Position numbers and translations under genes: made by a program
The notes under the pieces: model-generated
Told to the model about the DNA's origin: nothing
Seen by the model: the letters and a program-made list of their open reading frames with translations, nothing else
Databases searched by the model: none
In this document: positions 10,501 through 18,349 of the stretch, piece after piece
How the letters are laid out: every line of letters begins with the position of its first letter
How positions within the stretch are numbered: the first letter of the stretch is position 1
DNA from: Chrysochromulina parva
Taxonomy: Eukaryota; Haptophyta; Prymnesiales; Chrysochromulinaceae
Reading direction: 5' to 3'
NCBI GenBank assembly: GCA_002887195.1
Contig: PJAB01000666.1
Coordinates: forward strand, 1 to 22,351
DNA: 22,351 nucleotides

Positions 10501-13500
10501 CTGCTTCGCGTGGAAGTCGAATGCCGACGGCGACGAGATCGCCCAGTTCCTCGCGATGCTTCCCGAGCAGTACATTGTTCCCGGTTCGACTGCGCTGTCC
10601 ACTTTTGACGAGCGAGTCTTCGCAGCCAAGTACGACGAATCAGTCGACACCCGGACGCATGCGCTCATCGCCTTTGGTCGGATTGAGGATGTCACTTGGG
10701 TGCAGAAGGTGCGCACGCAGACGAAGCGGCCCATGGTGATCCTGGGCGTCATGCGCGACGTGCTCGCTCATCGCGTCCAACTCTTCTACAGCGACAATGA
10801 GAGGCGCCAGATGGCCGAGAGGTCCTCGACGACATTTGCGAGAGCGATGCTGCATTCGTGGATGCAAAGCAACGAGTACGTACGTGAGACCCAGCTGGAG
10901 TACCTGTACAGCTTGAATGCCACGCTTCGCAACCTTCCCATCGACGACGTCTGGAGAGCTCGCAATGTGTCGGCCATCGCTTCCGGTGTCGACGCGCGGA
11001 GCACCGTAAGCCCCCTCGCCTCCGTGTACGTGGGTCCCGTAGGAGACCCTCAGAACGTACGCAGGACCTTGTGTGTGTTTGCGCACTCGACCTCGCTTCC
11101 GATTCCATGGATGCGGTACGAGACCGCCTTGGAGAGCTCTAGCGCCACCGTGCCGTCCAAGTTCCTCGCGAATGTCGACGAGGACGTCATGGTAGCCCTG
11201 CTCGCCAGGGAGCAGAGAGAGTTTTACTACGTCGCTCGCGCTCTCGATGCTTTCGAAGCCTTCGCGGAGGAGTATGGGTGCTTGGAGCAGCCAACAGAGG
11301 CGGCCCTGCGAGAACCTAAATATGGCGCGGGGCCGCTCACACCGAACACTGCCACCGTCACCGCCTCCGACGCGATCGGCAATGTGTCCTCGATCACTGC
11401 CATCACCGCCATCTCCCCGATCGCAACTTGGGCCGGAGCCGGCGATGGCAACAAGACGAAGCTTTTCAACGTCACTGCATCGTCTGACTACCCTCTCTAT
11501 TACTTTCACCACGTGCCGAAAACGGGCGGGACGACGCTCAGCGACTATCTTGGGATGCTCCCCGGCAAGTACATCGTGCCCGGATCGCAACGCTCAGCTG
11601 GATTCGATGAAGATGAATTCAGGTTGGCGGAAGATGAGGTGGCTGCGCGAGGAAACGTGATCATCGCGTTCAGTCACATGCAAGTGCGCGCGTTCGTGGA
11701 CATCATTCGTCCGTCGAAGTTGGCGAACAGGAAGATCGAGGTCATCTTTATGATTCGTGATGTCCTTCCTCATCGCGTCTCCTTCTTCCACGAGATGATT
11801 GGACCAGAGGCGCACGACCATGATCAGGCAGATCTCGATATGGGCAAGACTCTCGCGCGGCCGTATCCGGACTTTTATACGTGGGCTTCAAAGGACACAG
11901 ACCCTGCGACGGCGAACTCGAGTTGGCTGACCAATCGTTCAGGTGGGACAGTGGCGGACTTTGCGCCCGTTGCAACTGCTGAGTGCTTGAAGAACCAAAA
12001 CTGCCGTAACCCAAAGATGGACAGCTTCCAGCTCAGGGCCATCTACAAGTTGAACTTTGCCTGGTCCAACGTCCCCATCCAGGAAATGCACACACAGCTT
12101 CATGCAGAGGAGCCTCTCGACTCGTGCGAACGCTGGCAATCGGACAACACGCAAGATAACGAGGTGCTCTTCCGGCACTGTCCGAATGCCACTGCAGACG
12201 TGGGCCTCGCTCTCATCGGGCACATGAGCCTTATGCGCGAGACGCTTTGCCTGATCGACCGCATGCTCGGCGTGCCCGTGCCGTGGAGTGGCGTTGCCCA
12301 TCAGGGAATGAATTGGCGCTTCAAGAAGCTTCGGCCGATGGATGCCGAGAGCAGCTTCAATAGCTCGTCGGCCAACGAGCTGCTGTCACGTGAGCCACGC
12401 GAGCTCATCTTCAACTCGATGACCAAATCCAAGCTCATGGAAGAGGCGGCCGTATACGATTGCGGCCCGCCGCCGAAACCTTCAACTGTGAAGCCCTCGA
12501 CGCTTCTGCCGCCATGGACCTCTGGCTGGGACCGTAGCTGGTCAGAGAAAGCTCGGCAGATCCGAACTGTGAAGACGATGCAGATCCCAACCGCCCTGGG
12601 CCCAGCCAGCACGTGCACCGACGACCCGCTAGTGACGTGCGCCAAGTGGGCCAAATCGGGCGAGTGCGAGAAAATGCCAGTGTTCATGCACGCAAAGTGC
12701 GCCTTCTCGTGCGGCTGCCCCGCGGCAACCTCTGCGGCTGTACCTCCGGCTGCTGTGGTCGTAACCCCGTCCTCGCCGACCTTGCCGACGCCGACTTGGC
12801 CGACCACGGTCGATGCCCCGACCTTGACCGCACCGATAGCGCCAGCAACGGCAGACGTCGGCTCACCGACGGAGAACGATTCGGCGAGCTTGCCGTGCAT
12901 GGACGATGCCTCTTTCCCGTGCGCCGCGTGGGCCAAGTCGGGCGAGTGCGATCACATTCCAGTGTTCATGCACGCAAAGTGCGCCTTTTCGTGCGGCTGC
13001 CCCGCGGCGCCCGCTGCGGACGAACCACCGGCTGCTGTAGTCCTAACCCCGCCCACGCTCATCTCGCCGACGCCGACTTCGCCGACCACGGTCAATGAGC
13101 CGACCTTGACCGTGCCGGACACAGCAGCGCCCGAGGATGGGCTTGCTTTCCACCATTGGCATCCCGACTCTGACGCAGCGGCGCCCGTAGCGGGGCAGCG
13201 CCCATGGCAGCACCAGGCTGAGACGATGCCGGACGTTGAAATCTCGTGCGGCGAGGACAGCGTGGGCAGCATGCAGGAGGTTGACCTCGCCGAGGAGATT
13301 GATCCGGCGGATGCGAATACCGTCACGAAAGCGCCCGCTGATGGCTGGGGCAATGATGCCCTCCTCTCGAGATGCGACCCAGAGTCGTGCCTCGTCATGA
13401 CTACGCGCTGCAGTCTGCGCCCCGAGTGCCAGGGCTGCGGCTCAATTTGCTTTGGAGACTCGACAACAGAGGACGCGTGGCGCACGTGGGCCTTGGATGG

Positions 13501-16500
13501 ATTGGCCGCTGGTCTCTCAGTGTATGGCACGGACCCGATCACCAACGTGAAGAAAGAGAACCGCTCGATGTGGCGCAATGTCAACCTCGCCCTCCGGTGG
13601 TCGCAGTTCGAGCCAAAACCAGACGAGTTCGACTGGTCTGCCTTCGACACGCTGCTGCTCGATGTAACGAAGAGCCGCCACTCCCACCTGCCGTTTGCAG
13701 TAGGGATCACCTTCCTCTCGGGTCCCAACTACTACCCTCAATGGCTCTTTGAGGCGCCCTTCGAGGTGTCCAAATACTTTGAGGTCTGCAAGAAGCGGCG
13801 CGATCCTCTCGACCTGACGGACACTCGTCCGTTTACGACGTGGGCGACCTGCGATGAAGTCGACTATGCGGTGCCTAACTTCCACCACCCCAACTACTTG
13901 TCTCGCTACAAGCGCGCACACGAAGCGCTCGCGGCGAAGCTGAATGATATGCGCATGGTCAACAGCGAGCTTCGGATCCTGTACATGCAAGCGTCGCTCG
14001 GTGCCGGCTACGAGAACACGCCCGTCACCTTCAACCCGAATCGTACCGAAGCCGACTACATCTGGACAGATGAGGAAGGCAAACCGTCGGCTGTGGATGC
14101 GAGGTGGAATCGGTGCGGCAACTGCGGTTTTGATGCGTTTGCGCCACCACGCGATGAGTCGTTGGATCTGTTCTGGTGCCCCAGCGGTGCCACCAGGACG
14201 GGTCTTGTCGTATCTCGGCGGCCGGAGTTTGAGCAATTCGCCAAGAACATGACCGCCTTCCTCTACAACAGCGTCTACGCGTCGCACATCGAGGACGGCT
14301 GGCTGCGGATGATGGTGACGAGCGACGAGCCGAAAACATGGGTGAACCTTGCCAACGGCAGGAATAGCGCGAGCCAGACTGAGAAACGGATGGACGAGAT
14401 GCAGCTCTTCTCCAACGGTTGGCTCGACGAGTACGCGCCCGGCTCGTGGCTGATGCGCAACAGCGAGGGTGAGGGCGGCGGTCTGTCGGGTGAACGCACG
14501 CGTGTCGTCCACTCGATGCTCAACATCTTCCGAGTGACGGACGATGGGCCCGTGCGCGCCCGTGCCGACTTGGACAAGTTCTGGTGCTGGACGGGTGAGG
14601 AGGGCAATCGCGGACAGCTGGGCGCGGGGCCGGTCGCGCCAAGCTGTCTGGTGCAGAACTGGCACTTGTATGCCGCGACCATGTGGGCGCTCACGATTCG
14701 CATCGACTACTGGAACATTCCGCTCACGGTCTCGAAGGATTTCCTGACGTACCCGTCTCCATTCGATGGTGTCTGGAGGTTTCTGAATCGGTACACGAGC
14801 ATCCGCTATGCCTGGCAATCTCCCGGGGCCTGGATTGGCTTCCGGGACGGCCTCGACACGCTCGACGTGGAGCGCTTCCCCGAGGCGGAGTATGGCGCGC
14901 TACCCCGAGGCTGGCAGACCATGTCCTTGCGCAACTCGCAGTCGTCTGAGAGCCAAGTGTTGCTTGCGAATCGGCAAGCGTCCATCTGCCGGTCCTTCGA
15001 AGCTACTGGTTGCCGCAACGAAATCGATCCGTCCACTCCAGAGGGAAAGGTGGCGCTCGACTATGGCAACGGCACCAACGACGTCAACCTGGACGTTTGG
15101 CGGAGCGACTACGGCATGTTCATGCAACGCCGGGACACCCCTGAGAGTGAGGGCTACTGGTGGCAGGGGCCCACGGACCAAATGTACGGTCGCTACTCGC
15201 GCGGATTCGCGCGCCCGCAAGCGACTATCGAGCTCACGCTGGACCCGGGACTGTGGGGTGGGCTGCCGCTGACCGAGGAACGCGACCTGATCCTGCGCGT
15301 CGTGTTCCTCGACACGTCTATCGGCCAGTTTTACGTTGGGTACGACGCGTTGGACGGCCCCCGGGGCTGGATCGTCGAGACAACCGGCACCTCACGCTGG
15401 CGGGAGATCACCTATGCTGTCACCGATGGACGGTTTGCCCGCACCGACGGCGGCGGGCCCAACGGTGCCGACATTTGGCTGCGCGACATGAGCCCATGCG
15501 TCACCTTTACGGATCCCAAGTGCGCTCAGAAGCCAACGCTCTTCGACAGCCTCGAAGTAGTGGAAGTGTCGCGCGACCAGTCGGTCGTGGATCCAGAGTA
15601 CGTAGCGGAGGAGGATCATCACTTCGTCCTTGCAATCCCCGCGCTTCCGCAGCTGTACTCAAGTACGCCTTGCCACTGGGGACACGATGACCCGACAGTG
15701 TCGTGTGCCATCTGGGCCAAACGGGGCGAGTGTGATCGCATTCCATCGTTTATGCACACGTCGTGCGCGGAGTCGTGCGGCTGCCCCGCCCCCACGAACC
15801 CTTTTTCGAGGCTCATCTCCAGCAAGCCGACCCCAGACTTCTACGAGCACCTCGCGGCTGACAAGGCAGCATCTGACAAGGCAGCCGCCGACAAGGCGGC
15901 GGCTGACAAGGCGGCAGCTGACGATGCCCACCCGGCCCCTCTCGGTGCGCCGACTTCTGGCAGCCCGATCTTCAGCCCAATCGCGTCGGTCCCGGCAGGC
16001 CCGCTGGCCGACGCACCGAACGTGCCGTGCGCCCAATGGGCCGCTCGGGGCGAATGCGAGCGCATGCCCGTCTTTATGAATTCGAAATGCGCCCTGTCGT
16101 GCAAGGACCCGAATGGCGCGTCCCTCTTCGCTCCGGGTTCGAAACTGCCGCCCACGAAGTTTGCCAAGCCCACGCCGACCTTGCCCGCCTCACTTGATGC
16201 GCCGACATCGACCGAGCCGCAGCACTCACCAGCCCCGGCCGCGACCGAGCCGCAGTACTCACCGGCCCCGACCGCGGTCAGCTCACCGAGGAAGGTCGAA
16301 GGGCCGACCTCGACCGAGCCGCAGCACTCACCGGCCCCGGCCGCGACCGAGCCGCAGCACTCACCGGCCCCGACCGCGGTCAGCTCACCGAGGAAGGTCG
16401 AAGGGCCGACCTCGACCGAGCCGCAGCACTCACCGGCCCCGACCGCGGTCAGCTCTCCGACCACGGCATGCACCGACGCGAAGGACATGCCTTGCGCCGC

Positions 16501-16705
16501 GTGGGCCCAAAAAGGCGAGTGCCAACGCATTCCGGTGTTCATGCACGCGACGTGCGCCTTGTCGTGCGGCTGCCCCGCGCCTGCTTCCTCCGCGGAGCTC
16601 CTACGGCGCGATCCAGCTATGCTGGAAGCTCTCGTTCCTAGCCGTCGGAGGTTAAGTCGGCTGTGGAAGCAAACAGGTGCGCTGAACACAGCGCTTGTGC
16701 CATAG
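2900..16705 (+). CDS. Giant modular secretory protein: GT8 + sulfotransferase pair + GH-A-like hydrolase
   Basis: A single frame is open from 2369 to the TAG at 16703-16705. I prefer the ATG at 2900 (A at -3, G at +4), giving about 4,601 residues, because it leaves a basic 23-residue tail before a hydrophobic segment at about residues 24-45, as in a type II signal anchor. ATGs at 2369, 2714, 2867, 2897 and 3005 are alternatives. Domains in order: CxxWC modules and an ShK-like domain (73-323), DKAAA repeat (374-498), polyproline, GT8 glycosyltransferase (601-962), unassigned domain (~997-1407), polyproline, ~21 Cys/Gly repeats (1499-2463), degenerate sulfotransferase (~2487-2800), intact-looking sulfotransferase (~2860-3190), two ShK-like domains, GH-A-like hydrolase (~3485-4233), then ShK-like and Pro/Thr repeats. 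With no stop codon inside, separate genes are excluded unless introns hide boundaries. Inferred role: assembly or remodelling of a sulfated polysaccharide in the Golgi or at the cell surface. Confidence 0.85.
2969..3034 (+). other. Signal peptide / signal-anchor hydrophobic segment
   Basis: The codons give a hydrophobic run [20 protein letters not shown] plus AG, interrupted by one Asp. It is preceded by an Arg-rich stretch and followed by a small-residue region (FPASS) that could be a cleavage site. The known logic of algal secretory enzymes suggests ER targeting. Whether it is cleaved or stays as a type II anchor cannot be decided from sequence. Confidence 0.6.
3116..3868 (+). other. Three CxxWC...C..C..C cysteine modules
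   Basis: Near-identical 27-28 residue modules lie at 3116-3196, 3374-3454 and 3785-3868. Each reads C-K-x-W-C, then HTAxLxVKCT, then CxxCxEC, giving six cysteines (CxxxC-10-C...C..C..C). The same cysteine spacing is seen next to glycosyltransferase domains in algal secreted proteins. They are likely disulfide-bonded extracellular modules, possibly for binding. Thr/Pro-rich linkers separate them. Confidence 0.75.
3569..3673 (+). other. ShK-like domain 1
   Basis: The segment reads C-x-D-x5-C-x2-WAKSGEC-x5-FM-x3-C-x3-C-x-C, the six-cysteine ShKT pattern common in algal and animal secreted enzymes. It lies between the second and third CxxWC modules. ShKT domains usually act as small disulfide modules appended to enzymes. 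Confidence 0.8.
4019..4393 (+). repeat. 25 tandem 15-bp units encoding (DKAAA/S)n
   Basis: Twenty-five exact 15-bp units each start with GACAAG (GACGAG in the last) and encode DKAAA or DKAAS. A 60-bp higher-order pattern is visible: 4141-4200 and 4201-4260 are nearly identical, consistent with replication slippage. The encoded 125-residue stretch is expected to be strongly helical with alternating charge. It acts as a rigid spacer between the cysteine modules and the GT8 domain (inference). Confidence 0.95.
4490..4650 (+). other. Polyproline linker 1
   Basis: The sequence encodes an almost uninterrupted proline run with Ser, Met and two PPPPYHT motifs, resembling extensin-like spacers. It joins the repeat rod to the GT8 domain. 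In the secretory pathway such stretches are often hydroxylated and glycosylated. Confidence 0.85.
4700..5785 (+). other. GT8-family glycosyltransferase domain
   Basis: The domain begins with [15 protein letters not shown], a typical first beta-strand of the nucleotide-sugar fold. [11 protein letters not shown] precedes [14 protein letters not shown]; the DDD at 5138-5146 is the metal/nucleotide-sugar DxD motif. [12 protein letters not shown] follows, and the C-terminal signature [10 protein letters not shown] (His at 5747) matches the HxxGxxKPW-type motif of GT8 enzymes. Family members are retaining transferases using UDP-galactose, UDP-glucose or UDP-galacturonate. The specific sugar cannot be told. 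All key residues seem present, so activity is likely. Confidence 0.9.
5890..7120 (+). other. Unassigned cysteine-containing domain after GT8
   Basis: About 410 residues follow the GT8 domain with a globular composition: many Trp, Cys and aromatic residues, and conserved-looking stretches such as [25 protein letters not shown] and [13 protein letters not shown] do not recognise the family. It ends in a basic segment with RRRWRRSKG before a short helix and the second proline linker. It could be an accessory part of the transferase or an independent enzyme. Confidence 0.55.
7146..7370 (+). repeat. Polyproline linker 2 with KERPPPPPP units
   Basis: Repeated units of about 27 bp encode K-E/D-R/K/S followed by five or six prolines. 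The region separates the GT8-containing half from the Cys/Gly repeat array. The bases are near-identical between units, indicating slippage expansion. Confidence 0.85.
8150..8257 (+). repeat. Asn/Gly/Asp-rich low-complexity insert
   Basis: A run of AAC/AAT codons with GGG and GAC encodes mostly Asn, Gly and Asp. It sits between repeat units 5 and 6 of the Cys/Gly array. The even codon usage is unlike the neighbouring units and points to trinucleotide-type expansion. Confidence 0.85.
10074..10139 (+). other. Candidate 66-bp GT-AG intron in repeat unit 20
   Basis: Unit 20 departs from all others by an extra stretch between NC and DYCQDNP. The insert starts with GTGAGG and ends with TGTGTGCAG, good donor and acceptor sequences, and is 66 bp, close to the 68-bp intron of the WW gene. 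Removing it yields DSNCEYYCQDNP, close to the normal [14 protein letters not shown]. Because 66 is a multiple of three and has no stop, the frame stays open either way. Confidence 0.45.
10360..11300 (+). other. Degenerate sulfotransferase-like domain (first copy)
   Basis: This segment aligns without gaps over its first 31 residues with the sulfotransferase domain that follows it: PIYCF...[13 protein letters not shown] against PLYYF...[13 protein letters not shown]. The RDVLxHRV motif is kept (Arg at 10754). The PAPS-binding PKTGGTT of the second copy is replaced by SNADGDE at 10517-10537. Loss of the loop Lys and Thr strongly suggests it cannot bind PAPS. It is probably a catalytically dead partner, a binding module or a dimer surface. 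Confidence 0.75.
11480..12470 (+). other. Sulfotransferase domain with intact PAPS motif
   Basis: [18 protein letters not shown] is the 5'-phosphosulfate loop typical of carbohydrate sulfotransferases; the PKTGGTT lies at 11516-11536. [15 protein letters not shown] (Arg at 11756) matches the 3'-phosphate-binding RDxxxRxxS region, with Ser at the end of HRVS. The domain ends near YDCGPPPKP. Family members transfer sulfate from PAPS to sugar hydroxyls in the Golgi. The acceptor is unknown; the sugar added by the linked GT8 domain is an obvious candidate (inference). Confidence 0.85.
12614..13000 (+). other. ShK-like domains 2 and 3
   Basis: Two six-cysteine ShKT-type modules lie at 12614-12718 and 12896-13000, both with WAKSGEC and [14 protein letters not shown]. 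They are separated by a Thr/Pro/Ala linker and join the sulfotransferase to the hydrolase-like domain. Their near-identical bases indicate recent duplication. Confidence 0.8.
13355..15190 (+). other. GH-A-like glycoside hydrolase domain (TIM barrel)
   Basis: After a Cys-rich lead-in (CDPESC...CQGCGSIC), the sequence shows [13 protein letters not shown] and then [22 protein letters not shown], which closely resembles the W-x-x-x-EP-x-G-x-x-D/N-F/W-x-x-x-D strand of clan GH-A hydrolases (Glu at 13610). [15 protein letters not shown] (Glu at 14012) is a candidate acid/base strand. Several Trp-rich stretches follow, as expected around a sugar cleft. The exact GH family and the second catalytic Glu are not certain. 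Substrate is unknown; a polysaccharide is expected. Confidence 0.6.
15200..15600 (+). other. Beta-rich C-terminal module of the hydrolase
   Basis: [56 protein letters not shown] and [12 protein letters not shown] form alternating hydrophobic strands typical of a jelly-roll or carbohydrate-binding fold. It directly follows the barrel, as in many polysaccharide hydrolases. Family assignment is not possible by eye. Confidence 0.5.
15671..15784 (+). other. ShK-like domain 4
   Basis: Six cysteines in ShKT spacing with WAKRGEC and [14 protein letters not shown]. The spacing before the second Cys is longer than in the other copies ([12 protein letters not shown]). Confidence 0.75.
15857..15922 (+). 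repeat. Second short DKAAA repeat block
   Basis: Four 15-bp units encode [10 protein letters not shown], the same unit as the 25-copy block at 4019-4393 over 11 kb upstream in the same gene. The shared unit shows copying of spacer cassettes between the two ends of the protein. Confidence 0.85.
16028..16102 (+). other. ShK-like domain 5, incomplete
   Basis: The segment reads [25 protein letters not shown] and then KDPNG. It lacks the first cysteine and the terminal CxC cysteine of the other copies, so at least one disulfide cannot form. It looks like a decaying or altered duplicate. Confidence 0.7.
16208..16470 (+). repeat. 102-bp tandem repeats encoding TEPQHSPAP units
   Basis: Copies start at 16208, 16310 and 16412 (the last partial), offset exactly 102 bp or 34 codons. 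They encode [28 protein letters not shown] 41-bp part (from 16415) is identical to 3938-3978 near the N-terminal end of the same gene. The protein is Pro/Ser/Thr-rich here, a likely O-glycosylated linker. Confidence 0.9.
16469..16573 (+). other. ShK-like domain 6
   Basis: A complete ShKT-type module with [18 protein letters not shown] and [14 protein letters not shown] closes the giant protein. About 43 residues with a basic RRRLSRLWK stretch follow before the stop. Confidence 0.8.
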
Positions 16706-17159
16706 GAGGCCGAAGCACTCGCCGACGCCGTCGCAATGGAAGGGCAGCAATGCGGACGAGGGCCATGCGGCGGTAAAATGCGCGTCGAATCGGGACGCAG
16801 AGGGACGGAAGGAGCGCCGTAGCGCAGGCGTGTTGCGCAGGCTGGCGCGGACAGAAGCAATCCATGTTGTGTGTGGGTCCCTACGTGCGGTGTTTTCGAT
16901 ATTCTGCTGTGTGCATGGGCCGGGTCTTCGTTCTCGGTGGTCGCGGACGTGCGTCGCGCGTTGGGATGACGTCCTGGGATGTTGAATCTATGTTCCAACA
17001 TAGCTTTTTTACAACCGAACCGTACCGTCCGCTCTTCGCGAACGTGCTCATACGAACCTCACACAGTCGAGTTCCGTAGGGGAGCGTCGCCGTCTCTCGA
17101 CTCGCCCCAAATCGCCCCATCTCGGTCGTTCGCGTCGGTGACAACGCTTATGATTGTCC
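16706..17159. other. Convergent intergenic region, no gene seen
   Basis: These 454 bases lie between the stops of two convergent genes and probably hold both 3' UTRs. Small open frames exist on both strands, but they lack domains and look like GC-driven chance. Apart from the hairpin at 16988-17003 I see no RNA gene or repeat. Confidence 0.6.
16988..17010 (+). terminator. Hairpin followed by T6, terminator-like
   Basis: CTATGTTCCAACATAG is a perfect 7-bp stem with a two-base loop, followed by CTTTTTT. It lies about 280 bp past the stop of the giant gene. In eukaryotes T-runs stop RNA polymerase III, so this could end a small transcript or simply be a 3'-UTR stem. No promoter for a small RNA was recognised. 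Confidence 0.3.
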
Positions 17160-18095
17160 TCATTGGCCCTTGGTCGCTGCAGCCTTGCGATCACTCTCCC
17201 ACCAAAAGGGCTCCCCCTCGTTGAGTGTCCCGCCGACGCGGTCCCATATCTTGAAGATGGGCGCGAAGTTGCACGCGTTGCGCTCGCCGAAGTTGTGGTG
17301 CATGTTGTGCCCGATGGGCGAGATCATTAGCCAGCCGAGCCAGCCCGAGATCTCGCCGTACTGGCGGTGGCACGCCGAATGCAGCACGCACGCATGGAGT
17401 GTGAGGAGAGCATTGACCGCGTTCACCGTGTACTCGTGAAACGGCAATCCGCAAAAGAGGGGTACGGCGTAGGGCAGGATCCCCTCGAAGATCACGTCAA
17501 TCGGTCCAACGGCAATGCCAGCCCATGCGGTCGGAGGGCGAAACGCGTGATGACTCCCGTGGATGTACCGGTATAGCATGGGGTGGTGCAGGACGAAGCG
17601 GTGCAGCACATAGAAGACGAGATCCCACAGTCCGAGGTACACTGGCACCTGCGCGAATGCCCATACCCAGCCGTACTCCAGAGGGTCTTTGTAGAGGCGC
17701 ATGCCGGACGCGACGCCATACTTGTCGCTCGCGTGGTGGATGATTTGGATCATCGGCGTGCCAGCAAGAAGGCCGACGATGCTCCAATTCACATCGCCGT
17801 CGAAGCGATGCCACGAATGGACTGGGGGGCGTGCGCCGCGCTCGATGACCGTCCGCGGGAACATGGAGTTGGCGAAGAAGCCAAAGCTAAGGTAGATGAC
17901 GCAAGCGATCGGCAGCGACAATGCGCACCGTACCTGGAACTCAAAGTCATGTATCATGTCGAGAGTGCAACTGAGCAATCCAGTGCAGCTGAGCTCGCGT
18001 GAAAGCGCCGCGGCGACGATTGCCGCCGTTACAAGGAGCCACACGGCGACCTCACGAGCCCTGTCCGCGAAAGGACCCTCTCCAAGTGAAGTCAT
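17160..18095 (-). CDS. Fatty acid hydroxylase superfamily (sterol desaturase-like) membrane enzyme
   Basis: The 311-residue protein starts at the ATG at 18095; no in-frame ATG lies between there and the upstream stop at 18192-18194. It has several hydrophobic segments (about 16-31, 57-79, 104-119, 142-164, 190-216, 224-240). The di-iron histidine clusters of this superfamily are visible: LHRFVLHHP (His165, 170, 171), HGSHH (179-183) and HNMHH (263-267) followed by NFGERNACNFAPIFKIWDRVGGT, a very typical C-terminal signature. Members are ER oxygenases acting on sterols, fatty acids, sphingoid bases or carotenoids; substrate cannot be told here. The first cluster is H-x4-HH, one residue longer than the usual H-x3-HH. 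The gene is intronless and convergent with the giant gene. Confidence 0.88.
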   Translation of the reverse strand: MTSLGEGPFADRAREVAVWLLVTAAIVAAALSRELSCTGLLSCTLDMIHDFEFQVRCALSLPIACVIYLSFGFFANSMFPRTVIERGARPPVHSWHRFDGDVNWSIVGLLAGTPMIQIIHHASDKYGVASGMRLYKDPLEYGWVWAFAQVPVYLGLWDLVFYVLHRFVLHHPMLYRYIHGSHHAFRPPTAWAGIAVGPIDVIFEGILPYAVPLFCGLPFHEYTVNAVNALLTLHACVLHSACHRQYGEISGWLGWLMISPIGHNMHHNFGERNACNFAPIFKIWDRVGGTLNEGEPFWWESDRKAAATKGQ

Positions 18096-18349
18096 CGCCA
18101 CTGAACCGCAGATGCGCCACGCGGAGCGTGGCCTCTGCGAGCGACAGCAGGAGGGACGTCGGCGACCACACCACTCGGAGGTGCTATCCGGTTAGAAGAA
18201 CGGCAGCTCCGGTTTTCACTGCGTATTCACGCTTTAACATCGACTCTCTACACCTCCTCGGTTGAGACGGCATGCATCTGTTTTAAAGAAGACACGCCTT
18301 CCCCAAATGGCGGGTCTCTGCGCGGAGACTTGTCCAACCTCTTGCGAGC
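18096..18349. promoter_or_regulatory. Bidirectional promoter region
   Basis: This 254-bp gap lies between the head-to-head starts of the hydroxylase gene (minus) and the single-pass membrane protein gene (plus). It contains an AT-rich patch with TTTTAAAG near 18281-18288. No specific factor site is recognised. Confidence 0.45.

Noticed and set aside
13517..14818. 433-codon minus-strand frame
   Set aside because: Antisense to the hydrolase-like domain, Arg/Val-rich, no recognisable motif; typical of GC-rich complementary frames.
16695..16985. Small plus-strand frame downstream of the giant gene
   Set aside because: Begins inside the preceding gene's end, has no domain and matches random GC-rich translation.
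15841..17001. 386-codon minus-strand frame over the 3' end of the giant gene
   Set aside because: Its repeats are the complement of the TEPQHSPAP and DKAAA units; no independent support.
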